From Siderastrea siderea (lineage: Eukaryota; Cnidaria; Anthozoa; Scleractinia; Rhizangiidae): a stretch of DNA of 64,000 nt. The position numbers and the translations under genes are program-made. Each line of letters starts with the position of its first letter. Within the stretch, counting starts at the first letter, position 1. The notes beneath the pieces were generated by a model. That model saw nothing but the letters and a program-made list of their open reading frames with translations, ran no database searches and was not told the DNA's origin. The DNA is taken from the NCBI GenBank assembly GCA_964030785.1, contig OZ034969.1, positions 30,785,001 to 30,849,000 of the forward strand. The letters are read 5' to 3'. Below, piece after piece: positions 1-10,352 of the stretch.

Positions 1-188
1 CGCTTTAAAACCACAACACATTTCAAAAATGATAAATCTCCTACCTTTCTATGTGATTCAATCGTCAATTAGTTTATCTCTCGAAGTACAGCCCTGCATT
101 AAAAACGAACTAACTTTTCGAAATTGCCGCCATCACAGGCTTGTAAGGAAAAGAGGGTCAAAACCAAGGAGGACTGGAACCTCTTCCC
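1..188 (+). repeat. Left copy of a ~188 bp terminal-type inverted repeat
   Basis: Bases 1-163 are the reverse complement of 6022-6184 and bases 164-188 of 5715-5740, with few mismatches. The repeat begins at the window edge, so it may extend further left. Together the two copies bracket about 6.2 kb and face each other like the terminal inverted repeats of a DNA transposon. The first exon of the plus-strand gene at 252 lies just inside. Target-site duplications cannot be tested here. Confidence 0.8.
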
Positions 189-251
189 AGAATCCTTTGC
201 TGTGCAACCATATTATCATTTTGGGGGGTCACGTGACGAAGTCATTTCACC

Positions 252-1475
252 ATGGATTTCATCGAAATAGCAACTCGAAGCGCAGCGCCATTCTCGGAGA
301 CAAAGTTAGTTTACGTTCACTGTGTCGATCTACACGCAACGGAAATGATAGAACTTGATGAGTTCCCATGTATTGAAGTGAAATTAATTCTTGGGCATGT
401 AAGTTTTCCCCGTGTGATCGCGGAACGTCGAATGTGTGCTTTTCTAAACCGACAAAAGACAATGGATCTCCTGAAAGATCGTCGGTCTCCCGTGCTGATC
501 GAGGTCTTAAACAGTTGTGATATCAAGGTGAGTAGCTCATGGTATTTCTGATTTAATTCGTAGATAATTTTGGTTATTAGGACTATTGTCGTGAAGCTTT
601 AATCCACGAAAACAGGCAAACATTGTAAGCGTTGCGTTCGCCGTTGTTTCAACTCGTTCACGATCAATCGATTAATATAAATCTGTCTTCATCAAGTACG
701 TTTTTATATGCTTAATGTAACGCCTTGCGAGGGTTTTAAGATTCGACTTGTTCATATGCAAGATAACCTATCAGGCATATAAGTTTTATCCTTTAGGAAA
801 GTCCATAAAAAGCGTATCGGAAAACCTCGATGGCCTTCCTTTTGTTCGTTTTCGAGATCCTTTGTTTGTGCTTTCTTTTGTTTCCGGTCTGTCGGAACAT
901 CTAGTGGAGAAGGAAATGAATATATACCTCGTTGGAATTAGAATATTCATGAATTTGAAAACCGGTTGCTTTGTGATGTCTAATTAAATGGGCTGTGAGA
1001 TTACGATAACAACAAGAAGTACTGTTTTATAGCGAAAGCTAGTTTGTTTTGTAAGGAATCTGAGTTAATGTGCGATTTGCCTCCCTTTGTCTTGCAGTCA
1101 AATGGGAGAACATTAGCATTGGTAGTGGACTTTGAGGTGATACCTAATTCCTATCCTGTAAAGGCCAAGCCAAAAGATGACTATGATGGAGAGGACCCAC
1201 TCCCTACTGCACCCTGGCTAGATGTTCAAGTTTGCAACTGCAATTGTTCATCTTACCCAAACAGGGGGGAAGTGTTAGTGAATACTAGTGCCACACATGA
1301 ATCCCATAACTACACAGAGTCCAGTGATGATTGTCAATCCTCAGAGGAAAGTGTCAGTGATGGCAATATTGATTTAAGGAATGAAGACTTCAAAGAAAAT
1401 GACAATTGTGATGATGATGATGATAATGATGATGACGACGACAGTGACCAAGGTAACCACTTACCTGAAAAATAA
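252..1475 (+). CDS. Unrecognised two-exon gene with acidic, Asp-rich C terminus
   Basis: Exon 1 is 252-527 (ATG in CACCATGG context; ends AAG before GTGAGT). Exon 2 is 1098-1475 (preceded by CTTGCAG; stop TAA at 1473-1475). The phases agree and the protein is about 217 residues. I do not recognise the family. Visible features are a compact N-terminal half, a CNCNC cysteine cluster around residue 135, a Ser/Glu/Asp-rich linker and a run of Asp codons built on GAT/GAC repeats at 1408-1445. A GTAACC at 1453 could instead be a donor leading to a further exon. The gene runs inward from the left inverted repeat and its 3' end abuts the convergent minus-strand gene ending near 1481, so it may be a cargo gene of a transposon. 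No signal peptide or membrane segment is visible. Alternatively it is an ordinary host gene caught between repeats. Confidence 0.5.
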
Positions 1476-4400
1476 CTCACCCACGACATTAAGACCTAGC
1501 TCCATCATATTTTGTTTCAGCACCTTGGTAAAGTCACGAATGTATTGGTCCCTTAGGCTGTAGTAGGGGATATACTGCACAGGAAGGGCATAGGGCTTGC
1601 GGTTTCTTCTTTCATCTGATACCATCACCACCAAAACATGTGTAGCTGCTGGCTGCCTTCTTTTCTTAAAAATGTTTCTCAGGTACAATGCCATGTCACT
1701 TTGAGAGTCTTTCAGAACAGATATCACATGTTCATACTGAGGATTAACTGGATTTAATTCTCCAAGAAGATCACTCAGAAGTCTTAACCAGTTATTGCTT
1801 TGTTCAAGTAGAACCTGATACTCCACAACCTCCCAGTTAAGACATCTCAGTGTTTCTTCTGAAGTGGTTGCCCTTCTCATTTTCTCGCGAAAAAGTTTAG
1901 TCTCCTTTTCCAGACCTTCAGTTAAGAAGCTGACGTCATCTTCTATGCTATCAGTAATCTTTGTTAAACTTTGCTGCAGCGCATGGCAATTGGCAGCTTT
2001 GGGTGCATTTTTGAATACTTCATTTCTTTCATCATACTGCCTTCTGAGGTTTAATAATTCTCCATTGCCCAAATCAACATCACCATTCCAGACTTTTCTC
2101 ATGGATTCCAGTAGTGCTGGTTTGATGTCAGTACCATCCACTTTAATCCAGAAACGACCCACAGGATTGGCAGCTTTCAGTTGCTGTAGGGCAGATACCT
2201 AGAGACAAGCAAATTGATTCATTTTAATGTGGAGGTCTCCCATAACTTTGGGACTGTAGAGTACTTTTGCCTGTTTTCAAACAATTGCACACAATGTGTG
2301 GGTTGGCTGACATAAACATAAACATGTTTATCACCCTGTGTTAAGAATATACAGAACCAGCTAGGCAAAGAGAGATGCTATGAGATTAGAATTATGTAAC
2401 CAAGAACAATACTCAGATACAGCTATTTTTAACACTTGGATAATATTATGTATTATGACTAGAGGGAATAGAAGTACTTACCTGAACTCCAGGCTTTCCA
2501 GTAAATGTTGACTGCTGATTTCTTTTATTTTGTGTTCTTGTACTGATGCAAGCAACATTCACCCTGGCCTACAAATGGAAAATTATATAATTTAACCACC
2601 TGGTTTTTAAATGTAATCAACATTTCAAGGCTACTAAAAAATACAAAACACAATAAATAATAATTATTTTGTGCAAATTTGCAACAAATGCTTGTACAAA
2701 TAAACTTTATTGTAGGTTAATATGCAAGCATAGATTGACAATAGACAGTACAACTGGACATGCCAGAAAAATTTCTTTGCACCACCAGTGTGGGTACAGA
2801 AAGAAGGAAGACCAAACTTGAACACTAACTAGTTAAGAACCAAGGCTTTAGCTGGAAAGGTGTGTAGGTGTAATATGGATACCCACTTTTTGTATAAATT
2901 TGTATGAAATTCACTTAATCTCGTATGAAATTAAAAAGAAACTGACTTAAAACTAACACAGTACATAAAAAGTTTTTTTTTTTTGACCTTCTGTGGAATT
3001 CCAATGTCTTTCTGCTCACAAGAACTCCACATTGGTCCCCTAAATAGGCGCTTGAATTTGCCACCACCAAATTCATTTTCCATCGTCTCACGCCACAAGC
3101 GAAAGTCTTCAGGCTCAGAAATCTAAAATAAAATAAGGACCATTCATAAAAATAAATGAAATTAGATTTTGAAGTTGTTTGCTGCTGGATTTCAAAGTTG
3201 CTGTTGTGCTAATACCATGTACATTATGGAATATTTTAAATTCTCCCAACTTCAATGACTGTCAACATAACTTTGATGTTATTTTTCTCTATTTTGTTTT
3301 TCAATTGTTGTGATAACCTGCCAATTATCTATTCAGAGATAAAAGAAAGAAACCTAGTGAAAACAACAAAAATTACCTGACAAACATGTGTGGCATTAAA
3401 GAATTCCAGTTGGTATTGTATAAGACCAAATGGCATACGGTCCATGGGCAAGAGAGGTGTTTTCCCATCCTCTTTTTTTTCTGCAATGCACCGGCATAAA
3501 AAGTAAACCACGTTGGGTCTTCTGTGGGTCTCCAGTTCACACATAGCCCTGCATGCAGTGTCCAGAAACCCCTTTAAATTCCAGGAAAGTCCTGACTTGG
3601 AGGCTACACTGCACACAAGGCTATCAGCAACTTGGATGAGGGCCTCACATGATGCTATTTTAGAAAGTGAGGTCAGCAACTCCACTACAAAAGGCACACT
3701 GAGAGAGGGAAGAGCCTTAGGCAAAGCCTTTTCCAAAGTCCACTGAAGTTTGAGGGCAGGCAAATGTTCCAGTATGTGTAGTGCCAGTTTTGACAGCTGA
3801 CTGCCAGTCAATTTTGCAACAATAGAAATCAATTTTTCTGGAACCTCTTCAAGGGACACTTCACTCTGTTGCCTTTCCACTGCAGGGACATTTTCCTTTT
3901 CACTTTCTAGGTAGCAATCTACAGTTATACCAAATGCATCTTCTGCCTCATCGATAGTCTTAAACCTTTTACGCAGAGAGTTAACAACTCTTTGACGGAT
4001 TGATGGAGGTGTAAAATGAATGAATGTAAAACCATGATGTCAGTGGTCACACTTTGGTGCAAACAGTTGGTCAAAGAAATTCTGGCAAGCATGCAAAATT
4101 AAAAGTTAAAAGCAGCACAACAAAAACGTGTATATGTAGTTGTTCAATTTTATCCTTGGTTCAAGTTTTTTTTTTTTTTTTATATTCATTATCATATATT
4201 TACATAAAAAGAACAAAGGAAAACTGAGCCAAGGATAAAATTGAACTACAACATATACAGAGAGATTAAAAAGGAAAGCAACACAGCTAATTAAGAACAT
4301 CGAACAAAAAGTACATAATTTTGTAATCAATGTTTGTTACTTCATAATTAACACCTTGATATAACACGTGCAATTAAACTGTGAAAGCAACAAAGCCAAA

Positions 4401-5099
4401 AACAGGGGACAAATTGATGATACAAAAGGTAAACAATCTTGTAATTGATAATTCATTTTGAGCACAACAACACACTTTATACAAAGAGATTAATATGGGA
4501 AAGCAACACAGCCAATAACAGAAGACAAATAATTTGCTGAATTGTGTAATCAATGTTTATTACTTGATAATTCATTTTGAGCTTACCTTTACGAAGATAC
4601 TGAACTCCAGTTGCAGATTGGACATACTGAGCAGCCTGAAGCCAATAATCAGACTCTGCTCTCATGGCTGGCCACTCTTTTTCTGTTGCCTGTTCATCCT
4701 TGTGAAGGGCAATGTATTGTACCAGCGCCAAATCTTCAGCAGACGTCCAAGGGACTTTTTTGGGGCTTCTTTGTTTTTTTGCTGGTGAACGTACAATAGA
4801 CAGCCGCCTTTGTAAGACTCCTCTGATGCAAGGTGACTGAAATGGAATATAAACAAAGTAAACTATCCGATAGGCGATGAATTTCCAAGCATAAATTTCA
4901 GCTTTAACCTGCATACCTTGCTTTTATCGCTTTGACGTTCTATAGGCGTATAGTTGAGCGATCTCTTCGACCTACAGTCCCTTTCTGGTCGGTTTTTCTT
5001 CCTGTCGTTTGGAGTATGACCACTTACAACGTGGCATCTCTTATTATCTTTGGTCGGAGTTGACATATTTCTGATCTCTGTGCAAGATACAAAACCCAT
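1461..5099 (-). pseudogene. Multi-exon SANT/Myb-like gene, apparently broken and 3'-truncated
   Basis: Six coding blocks with splice signals can be read on the minus strand: 4917-5099, 4587-4836, 3377-4081, 2988-3122, 2482-2568 and 1481-2198. The ATG is at 5099 or 5064. Block 1 is basic. Block 2 contains a SANT/Myb-like stretch (PWTSAEDLALVQY, then two spaced Trp-containing helices), suggesting DNA binding. The later blocks are helical and rich in Leu and charged residues, and I do not recognise them. Damage is visible: an in-frame TGA at 4040-4042 inside otherwise coherent coding sequence, and a phase mismatch between blocks 2 and 3. Block 6 ends at a good donor (GTGAGT at 1474-1480) with no convincing downstream exon; read through, it stops at 1461. 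The gene starts just inside the right inverted repeat and converges on the plus-strand gene ending at 1475. It could be a transposon-encoded DNA-binding or transposase-related protein, or a decayed host gene. Confidence 0.5.
4132..4257. repeat. Short palindromic MITE, copy 1
   Basis: The arms read GTTCAATTTTATCCTTGG and its reverse complement around an AT-rich centre with a T run at 4165-4180. A second copy sits at 34604-34733 in syntrophin intron 2. It lies between coding blocks 2 and 3 of the SANT-like gene. Confidence 0.75.
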
Positions 5100-5714
5100 T
5101 TTTACTCATTTGATTACACATGACTCAAATAAAAAAACAATACATTTGTTAAAGGGAGAAGGAAATCCTGTCCGATCGAAAATAAAGGCACTATTTCATT
5201 CACGAGCGAAAACAATGAGCGCACGAAATCTGCACCTGGCGAACGCGCCATTTCATATGGCATAAATTACACAGCTCAATAACAACAAACAAAGGGATTT
5301 TCAGTGCCCTTGCATGAAGTCAATATTTGGCGACCTTTGGAGACCTTTGCATTCATTGTGTTCAGCAGCTATTCATCTTTCAATTGGGTGAGATTCTAGG
5401 GAAAAAGCTCCGCAAAAAACGAATTTAGAGCAATTTTTTGAACTACCGTTTTTCAATGGATATGGCGCGCCAAATATCCTCGACAAAGCCTTGGAACACG
5501 AAGGTATTTTTGTCGTATTCTATGAGGTTTTGCACTTTAGAAACCTATCAGATATGAAAAAGAAACCACAAGCAGTACTTCTTACCTTCTTTGAATCCAG
5601 TGAATCAGAAAAAGAATGAATAAGACGGCGCAGAAAAGTGAGAAAAATTCGACTGCTAACAAAATTATCGCCGGAATACGTGTCCCCCTGGGAAACTCGC
5701 TATGCAAGGGCGTC
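5100..5714. other. Region between the SANT-like gene start and the right inverted repeat
   Basis: Non-coding as far as I can see. It probably contains the promoter of the minus-strand SANT-like gene, but no clear TATA box or other element is recognisable. The only ORF near its right end reads into the foldback and has no family likeness. Confidence 0.4.
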
Positions 5715-6184
5715 TGGGCAGAGGTTCCAGTCCTCCTTGGTCAAAACTAACGGTCAAGCCTGGGACAAAGCGCCAAATTTCGCTCCACTGGGGGACGACT
5801 TGAGTGACTTCTATGTCGCCAAATGCCAAACTCACCCTCTCTCTGGTAAGTCAAGTTTTATACCTAAATGCGACCCGCGCACGATTTCCCGCCGAAATTT
5901 GAGCGGTACAACACTTGATTTACCGGAGAGGGGGTTAGTTTGGCATTTGGCGACATAGAAGTCACTCAAGTCGTCCCCCGGTGGAGCGAAATTTGGCGCT
6001 TTGTCCCAGGCTTGACCGTTAGTTTTGACCCTCTTTTCCTTACAAGCCTGTGATGGCGGCGATTTCGAAAAGTTAGTTCGTTATTAGAGCAGGGCTGTAC
6101 TTCGAGAGATAAACTAATTGACGATTGAATCACATAGAAAGGTAGGAGATTTATCCTTTTTGAAATGTTTGTGGTTTTAAAGCG
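5715..6184 (-). repeat. Right copy of the bracketing inverted repeat, interrupted
   Basis: Matches bases 1-188 in reverse complement, but in two pieces (5715-5740 and 6022-6184) separated by a 288 bp foldback. Removing the foldback restores a continuous match, so this is a nested insertion rather than divergence. Confidence 0.8.
5741..6028. mobile_element. 288 bp foldback MITE nested in the right inverted repeat
   Basis: The arms are 5741-5864 and 5905-6028, about 124 bp each and nearly perfect, with a ~40 nt centre. The outer ends read TCAAAACTAACGG and CCGTTAGTTTTGA. The insertion interrupts a sequence that is continuous at 154-175 in the left copy. The exact boundary is ambiguous by about 6 bp because the element end resembles the target (GGTTTTGACC). 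No coding capacity. It is a non-autonomous element whose mobiliser is unknown. Confidence 0.8.
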
Positions 6185-6436
6185 CTGACTTTAGATTGAA
6201 TCGATTTTTAGCGGGTATTTTGATCGGGACCTCGAGTGTCGGTTGGCAATTTTGAATTCCCGTTTTCCTACCTTTAGCTGTCTTTAGTACGTGACATGCC
6301 GTCGCGTCGACCTCTGGAAGCTCGGAAAAGCGATAAAAACACAACAAACACACAACAGGTAAGGTTTTAAAAACTTTATTTTGATTTTAATGTATTTTCG
6401 GCGGAAAACCGCCGATTATTTTCGATCGAATTTCAG

Positions 6437-7137
6437 CTCCATACAAACTCTCATATTACGCTTTGGTTACCTGTGAGACGACTGGTCCATTTTACCTCTC
6501 CATCAAAACAAACAGAAAGCCAGATGACAACGTGTGGTTTAAAGTACAACCAATGGGGGAAAATAAAATAAACGATATGATGAAGAGCATTGTTGCAAAT
6601 ACTATTCTTGAGAACAGCGACAAAAAGTTTACCAACCACAGCGCTCGCAAAACGGTTGTGAGCAAATTGAAGAAAGCGAACGTCGAGCGGTCGGGGATTG
6701 TAAAGGTCACCGGACACAAGACCATTCAGTCATTAGACGACTACGACGAGGCAAATGAAGAAGAACAGCGACAGCTTTCGTATGCCATTTCAGGGAGGAA
6801 TAACTTCAATCCACAACCGACAGTATCCAGAGAAGTTCATGGCCGACAAGAGCCGCTTGCGTCTTCAGCTCAATTTCTTCAACCGTCGAGAGCGCGAATG
6901 CCATTGCAACCGATTTCGATGCCCAATTCATCAACGTTTGGATTAAAACAAAGTTCCACATCGCTCAATCCGACAATGATGACAGCTCAAGAGCAAAATC
7001 TGTTGAACACTTTCAACTACTGCCAGGTTTCATTCAACTTCAAGAGCTGCAAGTCTTCAAGACCAGCCATTCCAAGTGTGAAGCCTATTAAGCGTCGTCG
7101 CGTCCATATAATCGAGAGCGATTCAGACTCCGATTAA
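6437..7137 (+). pseudogene. Crypton-type tyrosine recombinase, C-terminal exon
   Basis: The open frame after a TTTCAG acceptor at 6431-6436 encodes the C-terminal catalytic half of a eukaryotic tyrosine recombinase as found in Crypton elements and the ZMYM/KCTD1-like domesticated family. Visible motifs are NHSARKT (the HxxR box, 6634-6654), VTGHK (the second His, 6706-6720) and LDDYD with the candidate nucleophile Tyr at 6742-6744. A Ser/Gln-rich tail follows, ending in a basic patch and SDSDSD. There is no ATG at the start of the domain and the N-terminal half, with the first catalytic Arg, is not found upstream. A candidate mini-exon (6297-6359, ATGCCGTCGCG..., followed by GTAAGG) would join out of frame. 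This is therefore a partial element or an exon whose partners lie elsewhere. Crypton recombinases cut and rejoin DNA through a phosphotyrosine intermediate. Confidence 0.75.
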
Positions 7138-7276
7138 ACGATGAGTTTTGAAATACTTTTTGCCTTATTTTGGCTTGAGATTCCTTACAAATTTCGACGA
7201 TTCAGACTCCGATTAAACGATGAGTTTTGAAATACTTTTTGCCTTATTTTGGCTTGAGATTCCTTACAAATTTCGA
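7119..7276 (+). repeat. Perfect 79 bp tandem duplication across the recombinase stop codon
   Basis: 7119-7197 is repeated exactly at 7198-7276. The unit contains the last codons, the TAA stop and the start of the 3' flank of the recombinase exon. The two copies are identical, so the duplication is recent or is an assembly artefact. Confidence 0.9.
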
Positions 7277-8530
7277 CGATTCCATGTGCAAATATTATTA
7301 AACGAACCGCTTTTTTCAGCTGATCTTCATCAGCCAATCAGTGAATAAAGTGTCAAATCCGCGTCAAATGCTCACTTCCTGTCTGCAGTAAGATCTTCCG
7401 GCACTTCCTCCACGCGAATTTTTTCATGTTTATATTATTCAGCTTTTTGAAAAACTCACTCGTGCAAATTAATTCCAAATTGAACTCGAAACCGTATGAT
7501 TCCTATACTTACACTACATTGCATTGCATGGTATTACATTACCATACACTGTGGAGTGCGTTTGTCCTTTGTGATTTAGCAATGACTCTGCAGATGGCTA
7601 TTAATTTTTTTTTTTTGCTATCCAGTGAAGTGTCTTCCTGTTACATCACAAAACAAATGCCCTTTTATTTGGTTATTCCTTTCATTACAGTGTACCTTAT
7701 TTTATTTTTTGACTCGTTTCTGCCGTTTCTTATAAAAGTTACTAACTGGCGTAATGTAACGTGGCTGTTGCAATTGTATGTATTATTTTATTGGAAACGA
7801 GAAGTACTTTTGGAAGGATTTTACTGCCAAAATCCACACTTTTTCCAAGAATACTAAGCCTTGCTTCCTCCGCCGGCATAGAAATGGTTCCTGTGGATTC
7901 AGAAAGCAGGAAAAGGGACAGAATAATGAAGGAAAAGCCACGTTAAACTAACAAATTTATGTTAAGGCGTGACCTGTCGTTTTAACTACACAAATGATTC
8001 TTTCCCCTACACCCCCCCACCAATTATTGCAATTTCATCTTAATTTAGAGCGATTTTCAATTGAGGGTAATAAGACCAAAGCTAACGGGCACAAATAACA
8101 CACTCCAAGCAAAAACAAGTATTGCCGTCAAGCGAGGGAAAACACTTGCGAAAAGACACAGTTGGCTTGGTCCTACATCTGATTAGCTGAGAAAGTGGAG
8201 CGAGTAATTTTGATCAATCATATGGCATAGTAAAGCAAATCGAAAGCAAATATAAATTACTTTAGGTTTAAATTGAAAACTGCTCTATCTTGAGTGTTTA
8301 AGTTTTCAAATTATTTTTCTGAGTTGGGATAAAAATCAATGGCGGTTATTTTGGAATGCAGTATATAGAACAAAGTAGCAACATCCCCGCGCGTGTGAAT
8401 CTCGCTTCTTGCTTGGTGACCCTCGTGTGAAAAGAGGCTCTAGTGTACAATACGCTCAAGGTAAAAAATTGTAAATTGATGATTATAGTGGTCAACGCGC
8501 TTAGCTATCCTTGGTACTGCCTTACGACAG
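7277..8530. other. No gene recognised
   Basis: AT-rich sequence with T runs. A 143-codon open frame at 7426-7857 is rich in hydrophobic and aromatic residues but matches no family I know and looks like chance translation of T-rich DNA. Confidence 0.5.
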
Positions 8531-8534
8531 ACCA

Positions 8535-8774
8535 GCTATTTCACAGGCGTGCCACTCAAACAAATGAAACAAATATTGTAAATGAAACATAACATGTTTT
8601 AAGAATCCCAACTGACGGGAGGCAAACCAGTTGGCTATTTACAAGCGCAGCCGAAGGACTTATAACTCGGGACTGCCGTGAAACAAATCCATGAAGTGCT
8701 CAGAGTGGGATTCGAACCCGGGACCCACGGACTCGAAGTCCAACACCCTAACCACTCGGCCACCCTGCCTCCCT
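8535..8774 (-). mobile_element. tRNA-derived SINE
   Basis: On the minus strand the head carries RNA polymerase III box A (TGGCCGAGTGG, 8752-8762) and box B (GGTTCGAATCC, 8708-8718) with an anticodon-arm-like segment between them. The 3' side of the acceptor stem does not pair with the 5' side and a ~170 nt non-tRNA body follows, so this is a SINE rather than a working tRNA gene. It is transcribed towards lower coordinates. Confidence 0.75.
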
Positions 8775-8800
8775 TAGACTTTTCCTTCGTTATTTGCGAT

Positions 8801-8953
8801 TTAACCGGCCGTCGCTACAGCGACCGCCGGTTTACAAAATGGGCACGATTTTGTCGTGATGGTCAGTTGGCTTAGCATACGAACAAAGTGCTGTAAAGCT
8901 TGTGGTACTGGTACTCAAGAGCGGTACAGTCTTATATAAGACGCATGCGCATA
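8801..8953 (+). repeat. Dispersed ~150 bp repeat, copy 1
   Basis: Shares long identity with 62219-62372 in the same orientation. Both begin with a GC-rich hairpin (AACCGGC...GCCGGTT) and end at GACGCATGCGCAT. It lies just upstream of the SINE head, which suggests a composite repeat. No ORF. Confidence 0.8.
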
Positions 8954-9845
8954 TTAGTCTGCTGAATGTTACCTTCGTGTGTTCTTGTCTTTTAATTTAC
9001 TGTATTTAAGATATGAACGGCGAAGGGTGTTAAGTTTGGGGTTTTTGTATTTGTCTTGTATAACGCATGCGCAATTGAGTAAAGCAGCTAATAGGATTGA
9101 ATGCGAAATTGGCTGTGTTGTCTGATCTAGTTAGTGGTTATGGTGAAAATTTTTTTAGCGCAGGAGTTTTTTTTATTGGGATTGACATTTTGAGGGATGT
9201 AAAAATGTGGGAGTCAGAAGGATTTGTGAATGTCAGGAGCATATCACGCTTCTGTGAATGTGATTTGCTTTGAAAGTTGCGTTTTGTATAGGAGCGGTGT
9301 AATATTGTGCTGCGTGAGAGGCGGTCTCCCTTGGCGTTTTATGGGGGGGGGGGGGTGGTTTGCGAAGTGGATTGTAAGGTTTCTGATTGGCTAACTTGTA
9401 TTTCGCAGCGAACAAATAGGACAGTTGCGTTTTGCCGGCGTGGGCTAGGAAGAGAAGGAATTGGTACTAGTATGATGATGCAATATTAGTGGATTGCACC
9501 ATCAGTACATGATAGTTCTTGTGAACGGAGAGAGATGAGTGTTTATTTGAGGCGAGAAGTTGATACGAAGGAATCGTCATTAATAAGGAGATCAATTAAT
9601 AAGGTAGGTGTTACGAGTATTTTTGCATTGAAAGAACGAAAATATCTGAATATTATCGACGGATTTGTGTGGTTTGCGTGTGGTGTTCGCTAAAGGCTAC
9701 GAGCAGTCTCTCTCTTTCCTTTCTGAGATAGTGAAGGAAAAGAAAAACAAGCGAGTGAGCGCGAAATCGATTGCGGCTTGACAGGCGCGTTAGCTTTCAA
9801 AAACCCCGCTCGCTTGTTTACTTTTGCAAGGGGATTCCCGGGTTA
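8954..9845. other. No gene recognised; G run
   Basis: Intergenic. The only notable feature is an uninterrupted G tract near 9343-9354 followed by GTGG, which can form G-quadruplexes and is prone to length error. Confidence 0.5.
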
Positions 9846-10290
9846 GCAAACCGGATTTAAACATCACGTCATGAGATATGCCTTGACGTGCCCCATACTC
9901 TGACGATCTGCTCGAGCTCGTGTTTATCAAGCGTTATATTTCGATTCTACTGCTACGTTCATTGTTTGTATTTAAGGTCTAGGCACAACAGTAAATACTT
10001 CGTCGTCCCTGTGTGAGCATTCTCAGTTGTGTACGAATTTATATCGACATTCAACGTTTGAGTGAATTTGCGTTTTTGAGCACAAATAAAAGCGATAAGA
10101 AAGATAAGCTGAGTCATCAGAGTTTAAACATTACGCCATCCAGTAACGCTATAGTCAAAATATTGTGTCACACAACACATTTTTCGTCACGTCGGTTCGT
10201 ATAAATAGAGGATCGCGCTAACATTTGTGAAACCTAGGGGTGGGGAGGGTCAGAATGGCCGGTTAAGATGCAGCTGGCAAAACGAACTTG
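9846..10290 (+). repeat. Duplicated non-coding block 3' of CTHRC1-like gene 1
   Basis: Resembles 18640-19330, inside intron 1 of the second CTHRC1-like gene. Shared landmarks in the same order are CGGATTTAAACATCACGTCAT-like, CACAACAGT, TCAGTTGTG, GCGATAAG...AGCTGAGTCATC, TTTTCGTCACG and a final G-rich GGTGGGG-like stretch. It was probably carried along with the local gene duplication. It lies directly downstream of the minus-strand gene stop at 10353. Confidence 0.6.
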
Positions 10291-10352
10291 TTTTATTCAA
10301 GCGGATTTCAGCCTAGAACTACGAGTCCACTCGTGTAAATTGACTTGAGTTC

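Noticed and set aside
6297..6359. Mini-exon (starting ATGCCGTCGCG) as the first exon of the Crypton recombinase
   Set aside because: Joining it to the acceptor at 6436 puts the recombinase out of frame and reaches a stop.
7426..7857. 143-codon open frame rich in hydrophobic residues as a membrane protein gene
   Set aside because: T-rich sequence gives such frames by chance; no family likeness or splice context.
8704..8774. A functional tRNA gene on the minus strand
   Set aside because: Box A and box B are good, but the acceptor stem does not close and a SINE body follows.
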